Assembly (NCBI RefSeq): GCF_900110755.1
Contig: NZ_FOFF01000014.1
Location: 103,585 to 167,584 of the forward strand
Direction of reading: 5' to 3'
DNA from: Streptomyces sp. yr375
GTDB taxonomy: Bacteria > Actinomycetota > Actinomycetes > Streptomycetales > Streptomycetaceae
Length of the DNA: 64,000 nt
Shown piece after piece: positions 33,915 to 42,237 of this stretch. Below the pieces are notes generated by a model. That model did not search any database. It had not been told where the DNA came from and saw only the letters and a program-made list of their open reading frames with translations. A program made the translations under genes and the position numbers. How positions within the stretch are numbered: the stretch's first letter is position 1; every line of letters begins with the position of its first letter.

Positions 33915-34542
33915 ATTGGCTGGAGTGGCCGGACGGCGCCAGGCCCTGTACCAGCAGCCGGGTCAGGCTTCTTACCCACTCCTCGTCCGCCGGTTCCGCG
34001 CTGACCAGGGTGCGGTGGACGACCGCGCCCGCGACGACGTCGAAGATGAGGTCGGCGGTGCGGGCGGCCTCGGTCGGGTCGGTTGCCGGGGGGAGTTCGC
34101 CGCGGGCCTGGGCGCGGGAGCGGCCCTCCAGGACGAGGTCCTTCTGCGGGTCGACGATGGAGGCGCGGATGCGTTCGCGCAGGGCGTCGTCGCGGATGGC
34201 CTCGGCGACGGCCGCCATCAGGCCGCTCTTGGCCTCCGGGCGGGCCAGGATCGCCGCGAACTGCAGGACCACGCCCTCGATGTCGGCGGCCAGGCTGCCG
34301 CGGTCGGGGAGTTCGAGTTCGCCGAAGAGTTCCGCGACCGCGTCGACGACCAGTTCGTTCTTGCCGGACCAGCGGCGGTAGAGGGTGGTCTTCGCCACGC
34401 CCGCGCGCGTGGCCACGTCTCCCAGGGTCAGCTTCGACCAGCCCAGTTCGACCAGTGCCTCCCGTGTCGCGGCCAGGATCGCGGTGTCCGCGGCGGCGCT
34501 GCGCGGACGGCCGGTTCGGCCTGCGGGGGTGCGGCTCTGCAT
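33877..34542 (-). CDS. TetR-family regulator
   Basis: 221 residues. The HTH is AILAATREALVELGWSKLTLGDVATRAGVAKTTLYRRWSGKNELV (about residues 21-65), of the type that ends YRRW, and the ligand domain includes VVLQFAAILARPEAKSGLMAAVAEAI. The C-terminus SSPSGTPSPSGV is encoded by REP-like repeat DNA, so it is probably disordered and variable. ATG 34542 is the only good start. A TetR-like inverted repeat at 34638-34660 lies about 100 bp upstream and could be its own operator. The divergent neighbour is a thioredoxin-TPR gene. Confidence 0.88.
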   Translation of the reverse strand: MQSRTPAGRTGRPRSAAADTAILAATREALVELGWSKLTLGDVATRAGVAKTTLYRRWSGKNELVVDAVAELFGELELPDRGSLAADIEGVVLQFAAILARPEAKSGLMAAVAEAIRDDALRERIRASIVDPQKDLVLEGRSRAQARGELPPATDPTEAARTADLIFDVVAGAVVHRTLVSAEPADEEWVRSLTRLLVQGLAPSGHSSQSSPSGTPSPSGV

Positions 34543-34637
34543 CCCCGCACCCTAACCGGCGGTTTGTGCGGGGCTTCCGTGAGGCAGATCACCGGGAGAC
34601 GGTCCGGGACGTGGTGTTGCCAAGGCACCCAGTGCCA

Positions 34638-34660
34638 TTACGCTACGACCCGTAGCGAAA
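34638..34660. promoter_or_regulatory. inverted repeat, possible TetR operator
   Basis: ttacgctacg-acc-cgtagcgaaa: 10-bp arms with one mismatch and a 3-bp centre. It lies about 100 bp upstream of the TetR gene at 34542 and is a candidate autoregulatory site. Confidence 0.55.
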
Positions 34661-34704
34661 GCTCATGTGAAAGCTCATGTGGAAGCTCATGTGGAAGCTC
34701 GTTC
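34657..34704. repeat. 12-bp tandem repeat, four units
   Basis: Units gaaagctcatgt, gaaagctcatgt, ggaagctcatgt and ggaagctcgttc in direct succession. It overlaps the right arm of the inverted repeat. It is non-coding and likely polymorphic between strains. Confidence 0.75.
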
Positions 34705-34887
34705 GAAGGCTCGCGACGGACGTACGCGGGCCGACGTGGTGAGGCGGGGCAGGGCGCGGGGTGGGGACCCCGGCGCTCGTGTCCGCGAGGTTCGAGAAGT
34801 TCGAGAAGTTCAGAACGTATTTCGAGCAGTTCGGGGCGTATTCGGAACGCTTTTCACGCAGGCGCGCCGACGGGGGAGGATAGACGC

Positions 34888-35865
34888 ATGCAGCCACGGA
34901 ACATGTCCATGAGCGGAGTCGTCGACCTCGCCGCGGTGAAGGCGGCCCAGGAGGCCAAGGCGAAGGCGGAGCAGACGCGCGCCGAAACAGCGCGGCAGGG
35001 CGGCGCGGGCGCCGTCTCTCCGGCCGATCTCGTCATCGACGTCGATGAGGCGGGATTCGAGCGGGAGGTCCTGCAGCGGTCCGCCGAGGTGCCCGTCGTC
35101 ATCGACTTCTGGGCCGAGTGGTGCCAGCCCTGCAAGCAGCTCAGCCCGGTCCTGGAGCGGCTCGCCGTCGAGTACAACGGCCGCTTCCTGCTCGCCAAGA
35201 TCGACGTCGACGCCAACCAGATGCTGATGCAGCAGTTCGGGGTGCAGGGCATCCCGGCCGTTTTCGCGGTCGTCGCGGGGCAGGCGCTGCCGCTCTTCCA
35301 GGGGGCCGCCGCCGAGACGCAGATCCGGCAGACCCTCGACCAGTTGGTGCAGGTCGCCGAGGAGCGGTTCGGGCTCACCGGTCTGAACGTCGATCCCGAC
35401 GCGGAGTCGGGCGCAGGACCGGAGGCCGTCGCGGCCGACCCGGTCGGGCCGTACGACGCGCTGCTCGAAGCCGCCGTACAGGCGCTGGACGCCGGTGACT
35501 TCGGCGGTGCGGTGCGGGCGTACCAGAGCGTGCTGGCCGAGGACCCCGGTAACAGTGAGGCCGAACTCGGGCTCGCGCAGGCCGAGTTGCTCCAGCGGGT
35601 GGGCGGGATGGACCCGCAGCAGGTCCGTAAGGACGCGGCCGAGCGGCCCGCCGACGCCCAGGCGCAGATCGCCGCGGCCGACCTGGATCTGGTGGGCGGT
35701 CATGTCGAGGACGCCTTCGGGCGGCTCATCGACACCGTGCGCCGCACGGCCGGCGAGGACCGGGACGCCGTACGGCTGCGGCTGCTCGAACTGTTCGAGG
35801 TGGTCGGGCCGGAGGATCCCCGAGTGTCGGCGGCCCGGCGGGCGTTGGCGCGCGCGCTGTTCTGA
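34888..35865 (+). CDS. thioredoxin-like/TPR co-chaperone (CnoX-type)
   Basis: 325 residues. After an Ala/Lys-rich leader, a thioredoxin fold carries WCQPC (Cys79, Cys82) in VVIDFWAEWCQPCKQLSPVLERL and the cis-Pro segment GVQGIPAVFAV. From about residue 195 a helical C-terminal half holds TPR-like repeats (LLEAAVQALDAGDFGGAVRAYQSVLAEDPGNSEAELGLAQAELLQRV). This matches CnoX/YbbN. The C-Q-P-C site keeps both cysteines, so redox activity is possible. ATG 34888 is fixed by gggggagga at 7 bp. Divergent from the TetR gene. Confidence 0.9.
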   Translation: MQPRNMSMSGVVDLAAVKAAQEAKAKAEQTRAETARQGGAGAVSPADLVIDVDEAGFEREVLQRSAEVPVVIDFWAEWCQPCKQLSPVLERLAVEYNGRFLLAKIDVDANQMLMQQFGVQGIPAVFAVVAGQALPLFQGAAAETQIRQTLDQLVQVAEERFGLTGLNVDPDAESGAGPEAVAADPVGPYDALLEAAVQALDAGDFGGAVRAYQSVLAEDPGNSEAELGLAQAELLQRVGGMDPQQVRKDAAERPADAQAQIAAADLDLVGGHVEDAFGRLIDTVRRTAGEDRDAVRLRLLELFEVVGPEDPRVSAARRALARALF

Positions 35866-35950
35866 TCCGGGTGCTGACCAGTCGCTAAACGTCAGAGCCC
35901 GTGTCGCGCGAGTGAGAGTTGTGCCGCAGTGGTTCCCCAGTGGCCGCGCT

Positions 35951-35967
35951 TTACCAAATCTTGGTAA
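35951..35967. promoter_or_regulatory. perfect 17-bp palindrome
   Basis: ttaccaa-atc-ttggtaa. It is the first of three TTAC..GTAA palindromes upstream of the DUF6230 operon; the recognising regulator is unknown. Confidence 0.65.
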
Positions 35968-35979
35968 TCGCGGCCGCTG

Positions 35980-35992
35980 TTACTGGCAGTAA
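35980..35992. promoter_or_regulatory. 13-bp palindrome ttactggcagtaa
   Basis: Perfect 6-bp arms (ttactg/cagtaa) around one base, 13 bp after the first palindrome; it is similar to the site at 36109. Confidence 0.6.
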
Positions 35993-36108
35993 GACGGGGG
36001 CGTTGATCTGTCGGATTCTGTCCACCGATCAACGGCTTTGTCCCGGGCGGAGCTGGCACCCTGCGTCGCCGGTCGAGACCTGTGGGTCGTTGTTCGGTTA
36101 TCCGGCCG

Positions 36109-36122
36109 TTACTAGCCAGTAA
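36109..36122. promoter_or_regulatory. 14-bp palindrome ttactagccagtaa
   Basis: 5-bp arms ttact/agtaa with near-complete symmetry across the centre (one mismatched pair). It is closely related in sequence to 35980-35992, so the same protein could bind both. Confidence 0.6.
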
Positions 36123-36504
36123 TGAACCCCCTTGTGCGGGCGGCGAGAATGCACCACGATCGGCCACGCTCGGTCCAATCCCGTACCCCGACAGCCGGTT
36201 GGGTCAACGGGGTTTCCTGGGTCCCCACCGAGCAGGGCCCGACGGCAGTGTCGTCGGCCCTTGGGCAGGGGGGTCTTCGCCGCTCGGCGGAGCCTGTCCA
36301 GCAAGGTTGTGCGTGATGCGTGTCAGGCGCGACCAGTGGTTGTCGCTCGGGGGTGATCGCCGGTGATCGGTGCGCGGTTAGCGCCTCCGAGTACGGGCGC
36401 TCCCCTTCCCGAGGACGTAGCACTTCTCCCATCCCTGCCCGGCCGAGCCGCCGTTTCAGGAGGCGAGCCGGGGTCAGGAGATGTACGTCCGAGAAGGAGG
36501 AAAT

Positions 36505-37146
36505 ATGGAGTCCCAGGTGCGTGGCGGGACCAGATGGAAGCGGTTCGCTGTGGTGATGGTGCCCAGCGTCGCCGCCACGGCATGTATAGGTGTCGCCCTC
36601 GCGCAGGGCGCGCTGGCGGCATCGTTCAGCGTGTCGGGTCAGTCGTTCAAGGTGAGCGCCGACTACATCCACGGTGAGGGCTTCTCGCAGTACGGAGCCA
36701 TCGACACGGGCAAGACGCTCGACAACAAGGGCGCGATCCACCCGGTCGCGGTGTCGGCGTTCGCCGATGCCCGCATCCAGAAGATGTGCCAGTCGGTCGT
36801 CACGCCGGGCATCCCGTTGCTCGGCTCTGTCACTCTGCAGTTGACGGCAGGTGACAGCAGTGACCAGCAGAAGCAGGTCAGGGCCCAGAACCTGTACATC
36901 GACGTCGAGGACCTCGCCGCCGAAAAGGCCGTGTTCAACGACATGGAGATCGGCGTCTCCGCAGGTTCCATGAAGAACCCGCCCATGAAGGACAAGGACC
37001 AGGCGAGCCCCAACGGCTTCGGCCAGCAGGCGTCGTCCGTGGACCTGTACGGAGTGAAGCAGACGGCGTGGGCCACCACCGCCGGAACCTTCACCCTGCC
37101 CGGACTGAGCATGAAGCTCTACTCGGGCACCAAGGAGTGCTACTAG
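36505..37146 (+). CDS. DUF6230 secreted/membrane-anchored protein
   Basis: 213 residues. There is an N-terminal membrane segment or signal (WKRFAVVMVPSVAATACIGVALAQGALAA). A mature domain rich in strands follows: FSVSGQSFKVSADYIHGEGFSQYGAID, IQKMCQSVVTPGIPLLGSVTLQLTAG, and AWATTAGTFTLPGLSMKLYSGTKECY. Two cysteines could form a disulfide. Homologues are often misnamed cholesterol esterase; no lipase motif is visible, so I reject that. ATG 36505 is fixed by gaaggagg. The operon continues with DUF6114 and a Ser-rich protein. Confidence 0.85.
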   Translation: MESQVRGGTRWKRFAVVMVPSVAATACIGVALAQGALAASFSVSGQSFKVSADYIHGEGFSQYGAIDTGKTLDNKGAIHPVAVSAFADARIQKMCQSVVTPGIPLLGSVTLQLTAGDSSDQQKQVRAQNLYIDVEDLAAEKAVFNDMEIGVSAGSMKNPPMKDKDQASPNGFGQQASSVDLYGVKQTAWATTAGTFTLPGLSMKLYSGTKECY

Positions 37147-37279
37147 GCACTCGGTGACGGGCGGGGCAGGCCGTGAGGCCTCCCGCCTGTCGCCTCCGAC
37201 CGGGTCTTCGCCCCCTCGCGCCCTTGTGCGCCTGCGGAAGACCCTCACCACGGCAACACCGCACCAGGGAGCTGTTTCC

Positions 37280-37930
37280 ATGAGCGCCGAGACTCCTGCC
37301 GCCTCCAGCCTGTTCACCCGGTGGAGGCTGCAGTTCCGCGCCTGGCGGGGTACGAGGCCATTCTGGGCCGGTCTGTTCGTCATGATCGCCGGTCTCCCGA
37401 TCATGTACTTCCCTTACGCGCACCTCACCATCGGTCAGTTGACGATCCGCATGTCCACGACGGCGGGCGCGGGATCGCTGATCATCGGAGTCCTGCTCGT
37501 CGTACTGGGCGTCAGTCTGTGGTTCCAGAAGCACATCCGTACCTTCGCGGGAATCGCCGCGATCCTGCTGTCGCTGGTCTCGCTCCCTGTCTCCAACTTC
37601 GGCGGCTTCATCGTCGGTTTCCTGTTCGGGATGATCGGCGGGGCGATGGCCGTGTCCTGGGCGCCGGGCCCGCCGCCCGCCCCGGCTCCGGCGCCGGAGG
37701 CCGGTGCGAACGCCGGGAACGCCCCCGAGAGCGCGTTGCCCGAGAGCCCCGCCCCGGCGGGCGACCTCACGGTGAACCCGTACAGCACGGGCCCGTCCGG
37801 CACCGGGAAGACGTCCCTGACCAAGGACGACGAGGGACCGGCCGCGCCGCACGATCTGCACGACGAACTGCACGATCTGTCAGGAACGAGCCCGGCCAAC
37901 GGGGCGAACGGGAGGCACAGTGCCGGCTGA
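37280..37930 (+). CDS. DUF6114 integral membrane protein
   Basis: 216 residues with about four membrane helices in the first 130 (FWAGLFVMIAGLPIMYFPYAHL, GAGSLIIGVLLVVLGVSLWFQ, FAGIAAILLSLVSLPVSNFGGFIVGFLFGMIGGAMAVSW). A cytoplasmic Pro/Ala-rich tail ends ...DLHDELHDLSGTSPANGANGRHSAG. Start ATG 37280 follows agggagc. It partners DUF6230 in many streptomycetes as I recall. Its gene overlaps the next by 11 bp. Confidence 0.85.
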   Translation: MSAETPAASSLFTRWRLQFRAWRGTRPFWAGLFVMIAGLPIMYFPYAHLTIGQLTIRMSTTAGAGSLIIGVLLVVLGVSLWFQKHIRTFAGIAAILLSLVSLPVSNFGGFIVGFLFGMIGGAMAVSWAPGPPPAPAPAPEAGANAGNAPESALPESPAPAGDLTVNPYSTGPSGTGKTSLTKDDEGPAAPHDLHDELHDLSGTSPANGANGRHSAG

Positions 37931-39314
37931 CGAGGTTTCCACCGGGAGCGATGTGGACGCTGCCCGTGTGAGGACCACCGGGCCGCGCCACGCGGCACCC
38001 AAGAAGCCACTGTTCACCAGACTCCACATGCCGGCCGGCAAGGCGATAGCCCTGGCGGCCATGCCGACGGCGGTCCTGATGGGGATGGGCTTCACGCCCA
38101 CCCTCGCCAACGCCGACGACCAGCCGGCGTCCAAGAGCCTCACGATCGACGAGTACAAGGACTGCGTGGCGGCCCTGGCCGACCAGGACGCCTCCCCGTC
38201 GGCCTCGCCCTCACCGTCCGCCTCGGCCGGTGCGAGCGACGACGCCGACGACTCGAAGAGCGACTCCAAGGACTCCAAGGACGAGTCCACGGACGGCTCT
38301 GCCGGTTCCAAGGACGACGCGAAGGACCCGTCGGGCGGCTCCTCTTCCTCGGGATCCTCAGGCTCCTCGGGTTCAGGCTCCGGTGACACGGCCGAGCCCG
38401 CCCCTTCGGCCTCCTCCTCGCCCGACAAGTCCGCGACGTCCGGTGACACCGCGACGACGAGCCCCTCGGACACCGGGAAGAACGTCCTGGAGACCATCGG
38501 CGACGCCATCACGGACCTCTTCGACGGCAAGACGACCGGCTCCGCCTCCGGTTCCGACGCGACGGCCACGTCGAGCCCGTCGCCGTCCGCCTCCGCCTCG
38601 GCCCCGGCCGACGACTCGTCGGGCACCGACACAGGCTCCGGCACCGGCTCCGCGGGCAAGGAAGCGGCGAAGGACACCGCCAAGAACACCGCGGCCACGG
38701 CCGAGGACACGGCGAAGGACGGCAAGGACGCCAAGGGCTCCGAGAAGAAGGCCGACGACGACGCCACGGCCTCGCCGAGCCCCTCGGAGAGCGCTTCGGC
38801 GAGCCCTTCGGAGAGCGCGAGCCCGGACGCCGACGGCTGCCCCGTGGCCACGGACGACGAGGGCGGCATCGACAACAAGGGCGTCAGGCTGCCCGACGAC
38901 CCCTGGTTCCTGAACGCCAGTTCGCTGCTCCTCAAGGGCGCCGACTACCAGGGCATCGTCAAGGTGAAGACCGCCAACGGCACCGTCAAGGACGTGCTGA
39001 AGTACGTCGTCTCCGACGGGACCGACATCGGCGACCTGCACCAGACGGTGGACGACAAGCAGGCGGGCCGCATCTACCACGTGCAGGCCGGCAAGGGCAC
39101 CACGTCGACCATCCGCAACGGCAACACGATCATGTACACGGAGAGCATCTCCGGGAACCTGTTCGGCCTGATCCCGGTCACGTTCACCCCGAAGACCCCG
39201 CCGCCGCTGAACATCCCGCTGATCTACTTCACCAACGTGAAGGTCCAGCAGGCCGGCCAGCTCGGCGGCACCCTGACCGTGCCGGGACTGCACCAGTACA
39301 CGACGGCCGGCTGA
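37920..39314 (+). CDS. secreted low-complexity Ser/Asp-rich protein, operon partner of DUF6230/6114
   Basis: 464 residues. The N-terminus has a long charged leader, then a membrane segment or signal (GKAIALAAMPTAVLMGMGFTPTLANA). Residues about 90-300 are almost only Ser, Asp, Ala, Lys, Gly and Thr (SPSASPSPSASAG, KDSKDESTDGSAGSKDD), a disordered linker. A folded C-terminal domain of about 160 residues follows (VRLPDDPWFLNASSLLLKGADYQGIVKVKTANG ... LIYFTNVKVQQAGQLGGTLTVPGLHQYTTAG). The YFTNVKVQQAGQLGGTLTVPGL end recalls the VTLQLTAG/GTFTLPGLSM strands of DUF6230. GTG 37920 has gggagg at 4 bp. Database names such as HypF are unfounded: no matching motifs are seen. Confidence 0.8.
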   Translation: MPADEVSTGSDVDAARVRTTGPRHAAPKKPLFTRLHMPAGKAIALAAMPTAVLMGMGFTPTLANADDQPASKSLTIDEYKDCVAALADQDASPSASPSPSASAGASDDADDSKSDSKDSKDESTDGSAGSKDDAKDPSGGSSSSGSSGSSGSGSGDTAEPAPSASSSPDKSATSGDTATTSPSDTGKNVLETIGDAITDLFDGKTTGSASGSDATATSSPSPSASASAPADDSSGTDTGSGTGSAGKEAAKDTAKNTAATAEDTAKDGKDAKGSEKKADDDATASPSPSESASASPSESASPDADGCPVATDDEGGIDNKGVRLPDDPWFLNASSLLLKGADYQGIVKVKTANGTVKDVLKYVVSDGTDIGDLHQTVDDKQAGRIYHVQAGKGTTSTIRNGNTIMYTESISGNLFGLIPVTFTPKTPPPLNIPLIYFTNVKVQQAGQLGGTLTVPGLHQYTTAG

Positions 39315-39348
39315 GCCACCCCCAGACCCGTTCGGGAGCCGCACAAAA

Positions 39349-39388
39349 CGCTGAGGGCGCCCCCTGTCGCCAGGGGGCGCCCTCAGCG
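39349..39388. terminator. 18-bp hairpin between DUF6230 operon and pyk
   Basis: The perfect arms 39349-39366 and 39371-39388 flank tcgc. It lies between the convergent ends of the secreted-protein gene (+) and pyruvate kinase gene (-). Confidence 0.85.
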
Positions 39389-39436
39389 CCGTACGAGCTC
39401 TGCGAGCCCTGCAAGCCCCTGCGCGGGGCCCGTGGG

Positions 39437-40867
39437 TCAGTCGCGGGTGTCGCCGCCCAGGTGGTGGACGCGGAGCATGTTGGTGGTGCCGGGGACGCCG
39501 GGGGGCGAGCCGGCGGTGATGATGACGATCTCGCCCGGGCTGAAGCGGTTGATCTTGGCGATCTCCTGGTCGACCATGTCGACCATCTCGTCGGTCGTGT
39601 TCACGAACGGCACGACGTGCGACTCGACGCCCCAGCTCAGCGCGAGCTGGTTGCGGGTGTTCTCGTCGGTGGTGAAGGCGATGATCGGCTGGGACGCGCG
39701 GTAGCGGGACAGCCGGCGCGCGGTGTCGCCGGACTGGGTGAACGCCACCAGGCCACGGCCGCCGAGGAAGTCGGAGATCTCGCACGCGGCACGCGCGATC
39801 GAACCGCCCTGCGTACGCGGCTTCTTGCCCGGCACGAGCGGCTGGAGCCCCTTGCTGAGCAGCTCCTCCTCGGCCGCGGTGACGATCTTCGACATCGTCT
39901 TCACGGTCTCGATCGGGTACGCGCCCACGCTCGACTCGGCGGACAGCATGACCGCGTCCGCGCCGTCCAGGATCGCGTTGGCCACGTCGGAGGCCTCGGC
40001 GCGGGTCGGGCGGGAGTTGGTGATCATCGACTCCATCATCTGGGTCGCCACGATCACCGGCTTCGCGTTGCGCCGGCACAGCTCGATGAGGCGCTTCTGC
40101 ACCATCGGGACCTTCTCGAGCGGATACTCGACGGCCAGGTCGCCACGGGCCACCATGACGGCGTCGAACGCCGCGATGACGGCCTCCATGTTCTCCACCG
40201 CCTGCGGCTTCTCCACCTTGGCGATGACGGGGACCCGGCGGCCCTCCTCGTCCATGACCCGGTGGACGTCGTCGACGTCCTTGGCGTCCCGGACGAAGGA
40301 CAGCGCGACCAGGTCGGCGCCCATGCGCAGCGCGAACCGCAGGTCGTCGATGTCCTTCTCGCTCAGCGCGGGCACGTTGACGGCCGCACCGGGCAGGTTG
40401 ATGCCCTTGTGGTCGGAGATGACACCGCCCTCGATGACGATCGTCTTCACCCGGGAGCCCTCGACGTCCAGGACCTTCAGCTCGACGTTGCCGTCGTTGA
40501 TGAGGATCTGGTCGCCGCGCGAGACGTCGCCGGGCAGGCCCTTGTACGTCGTGCCGCAGATCGTCTTGTCGCCGGGGACGTCCTCGGTGGTGATGGTGAA
40601 CTCGTCACCGCGCACCAGCTCGACGGGACCCTCGGCGAAGGTCTCCAGGCGGATCTTCGGGCCCTGGAGGTCGGCCAGGACACCGATGGCCCGGCCGGTC
40701 TCCTTGGCGGCGGCCCGGACCCGGTCGTAACGGCCCTGGTGCTCGGCGTGCGTGCCGTGGCTGAAGTTGAAACGGGCCACGTTCATGCCGGCCTGGATCA
40801 GCGACACGAGCATTTCGTGGGAGTCGACCGCGGGGCCGAGAGTACAGACGATTTTCGAACGGCGCAT
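39437..40867 (-). CDS. pyk: pyruvate kinase
   Basis: Converts phosphoenolpyruvate and ADP to pyruvate and ATP. The 476 residues include MRRSKIVCTLGPAVDSHEMLVSLIQAGMNVARFNFSHG (substrate/Mg binding), MVARGDLAVEYPLEKVPMVQKRLI, the active-site lysine in IAKVEKPQAVENM, and the domain-C end. All key segments are present. Two pyk genes are usual in streptomycetes; which one this is cannot be told here, though synteny suggests the pyk2 position. The region 5' of the start (40868-41022) carries a palindrome and three gcggaaga repeats. Confidence 0.95.
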   Translation of the reverse strand: MRRSKIVCTLGPAVDSHEMLVSLIQAGMNVARFNFSHGTHAEHQGRYDRVRAAAKETGRAIGVLADLQGPKIRLETFAEGPVELVRGDEFTITTEDVPGDKTICGTTYKGLPGDVSRGDQILINDGNVELKVLDVEGSRVKTIVIEGGVISDHKGINLPGAAVNVPALSEKDIDDLRFALRMGADLVALSFVRDAKDVDDVHRVMDEEGRRVPVIAKVEKPQAVENMEAVIAAFDAVMVARGDLAVEYPLEKVPMVQKRLIELCRRNAKPVIVATQMMESMITNSRPTRAEASDVANAILDGADAVMLSAESSVGAYPIETVKTMSKIVTAAEEELLSKGLQPLVPGKKPRTQGGSIARAACEISDFLGGRGLVAFTQSGDTARRLSRYRASQPIIAFTTDENTRNQLALSWGVESHVVPFVNTTDEMVDMVDQEIAKINRFSPGEIVIITAGSPPGVPGTTNMLRVHHLGGDTRD

Positions 40868-41022
40868 GGGGCGATCCTATCGGCTTGTTTCGCTCCGGAA
40901 TATTCCGTCTGGCGGAAGATGCGGAAGACGCGCGGAAGATTTCAGAACATACAAATGGGCGGGCTAGTGCTCAGTTGCTTTACCGGGCGGTTGCCGGGCG
41001 GCGGACGCATATCAATACCGCC
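40868..41022. promoter_or_regulatory. pyk upstream region with palindrome and repeats
   Basis: 155 bp between pyk (minus, start 40867) and the ackA stop. cggaatattccg at 40896-40907 is a perfect 12-bp palindrome. Direct repeats gcggaaga follow at 40912, 40921 and 40932. They are candidate regulatory sites of pyk; no known motif is recognised. Confidence 0.5.
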
Positions 41023-42237
41023 TCACCCGTGCGTGGGCCTCACCAGTGCGTAGGTCTGCGTGGCGATCTCCAGTTCCTCGTCCGTCGGCACCACGGCGAC
41101 CGCCACCCGGGCGCCGGCCGGCGAGATCAGCCGCGGCTCGTCGCCGCGTACGGCGTTCAGCGCGCCGTCCACCGCCAGACCGAGCGAGTCCAGGCCCGCG
41201 ACGGCCGCCGCCCGCACCGGCGCCGCGTTCTCCCCGACCCCGGCGGTGAACGCGACCGCGTCCACGGTGCCGAGTACGGCGTAATAGGCGCCGATGTACT
41301 TCTTCAACCGGTGAATGTAGATGTCGAAGGCGAGCTTCGCCCGTGCGTCGCCCTCGTCGAGCCGGCGCTGGATCTCCCGCATGTCGTTGTCGCCGCACAG
41401 TCCGATCAGACCGCTCTTCTTGTTGAGAAGAGTGTCGATTTCGTCGATGGACATTCCGCCAACACGCGCCAAATGGAAGATGACGGCCGGATCGACGTCC
41501 CCGGAGCGGGTTCCCATCACGAGGCCTTCGAGCGGGGTGAGCCCCATCGACGTGTCCACGCACCGGCCCCGCTCCACCGCCGACGCGGACGCCCCGTTGC
41601 CCAGGTGCAGCACGATGACGTTCACCTCTTCGGGGGTCTTGCCCAGCAGCCCCGCCGTCGCCCGGGAGACGTACGCGTGCGACGTCCCGTGGAAGCCGTA
41701 GCGCCGCACGCGGTGCGCGTCGGCGGTCTCGACGTCGATCGCGTACCGCGCCGCCGCCTCCGGCATCGTCGTGTGGAAGGCGGTGTCGAAGACGGCGACC
41801 TGCGGCAGGTCGGGGCGCAGTGCCGTCGCGGTGCGGATGCCGGTGAGGTTTGCCGGGTTGTGCAGCGGCGCGACCGGGATCAGCCGCTCGATCTCGGCGA
41901 GGACGGCGGCGTCGATCACGGTCGGCTCGGTGAAGGTCTGGCCGCCGTGCACCACGCGGTGGCCGATGGCGGCGAGCTCGGGGGAGTCCAGCCCGAGACC
42001 GTCCTTCGCCAGCTCCTCCGCGACGGCCTTCAGCGCGGCGTCGTGGTCGGCGATCGGCCCGGTCCACTCACGGGCCGCGCCGCCGGTCGCGAGCGGCGTG
42101 TGCTTCAGCCGGGCGGACTGCTCACCGATGCGTTCGACGAGCCCGCTCGCCAGCCGGCCGCCGCCCTGCATGTCGAGCAACTGGTACTTCACCGACGAGG
42201 AGCCGGAGTTGAGGACGAGGACGCGGGTGCCGGTCAC
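41023..42237 (-). CDS. ackA: acetate kinase
   Basis: Interconverts acetyl phosphate plus ADP and acetate plus ATP. The 404 residues start at GTG 42237 (V-T-G-T-R-V-L-V-L-N-S-G-S-S-S-V-K-Y), carrying the conserved phosphate-binding N-S-G-S-S-S-x-K. Other signatures are HRVVHGG, VFDTAFHTTMP, RRYGFHGTSH and GLTPLEGLVMGTRSGDVDP. The start overlaps the pta stop by 4 bp, so pta and ackA are one translational unit. Downstream lies pyk on the same strand. Confidence 0.96.
   Translation of the reverse strand: MTGTRVLVLNSGSSSVKYQLLDMQGGGRLASGLVERIGEQSARLKHTPLATGGAAREWTGPIADHDAALKAVAEELAKDGLGLDSPELAAIGHRVVHGGQTFTEPTVIDAAVLAEIERLIPVAPLHNPANLTGIRTATALRPDLPQVAVFDTAFHTTMPEAAARYAIDVETADAHRVRRYGFHGTSHAYVSRATAGLLGKTPEEVNVIVLHLGNGASASAVERGRCVDTSMGLTPLEGLVMGTRSGDVDPAVIFHLARVGGMSIDEIDTLLNKKSGLIGLCGDNDMREIQRRLDEGDARAKLAFDIYIHRLKKYIGAYYAVLGTVDAVAFTAGVGENAAPVRAAAVAGLDSLGLAVDGALNAVRGDEPRLISPAGARVAVAVVPTDEELEIATQTYALVRPTHG

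Larger units (their letters stand above)
34543..34887. other. divergent region with repeats
   Basis: 345 bp between the TetR and thioredoxin-TPR genes. It contains the TetR-like inverted repeat (34638-34660) and a 12-bp tandem repeat (34657-34704). A cluster of gaagttcgag/ttcgagaag-like repeats lies at about 34789-34850, just before the thioredoxin-TPR start. No open frame with a ribosome-binding site is convincing. Confidence 0.5.
35866..36504. other. 639-bp leader region with TTAC..GTAA palindromes
   Basis: A long region before the DUF6230 operon. Three palindromes share ends: ttaccaa-atc-ttggtaa (35951-35967, perfect 17 bp), ttactggcagtaa (35980-35992) and ttactagccagtaa (36109-36122). 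An inverted pair gttgatc/gatcaac lies at about 36002-36032. No coding frame with a good ribosome-binding site is seen; the only strong site, gaaggagg, belongs to the gene at 36505. The region probably carries the operon promoter and several operators. Confidence 0.6.

Noticed and set aside
36112..37404. Minus-strand frame across the DUF6230 leader and gene
   Set aside because: It overlaps a gene with a strong ribosome-binding site on the other strand and has no domain.
36505..39314. Labels cholesterol esterase and HypF for the DUF6230 operon
   Set aside because: No lipase or hydrogenase-maturation motifs are present; the names look like propagated errors.
39461..41053. Long + strand frame antisense to pyk
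   Set aside because: It is a shadow of pyruvate kinase, with composition and codon pattern wrong for a real gene.
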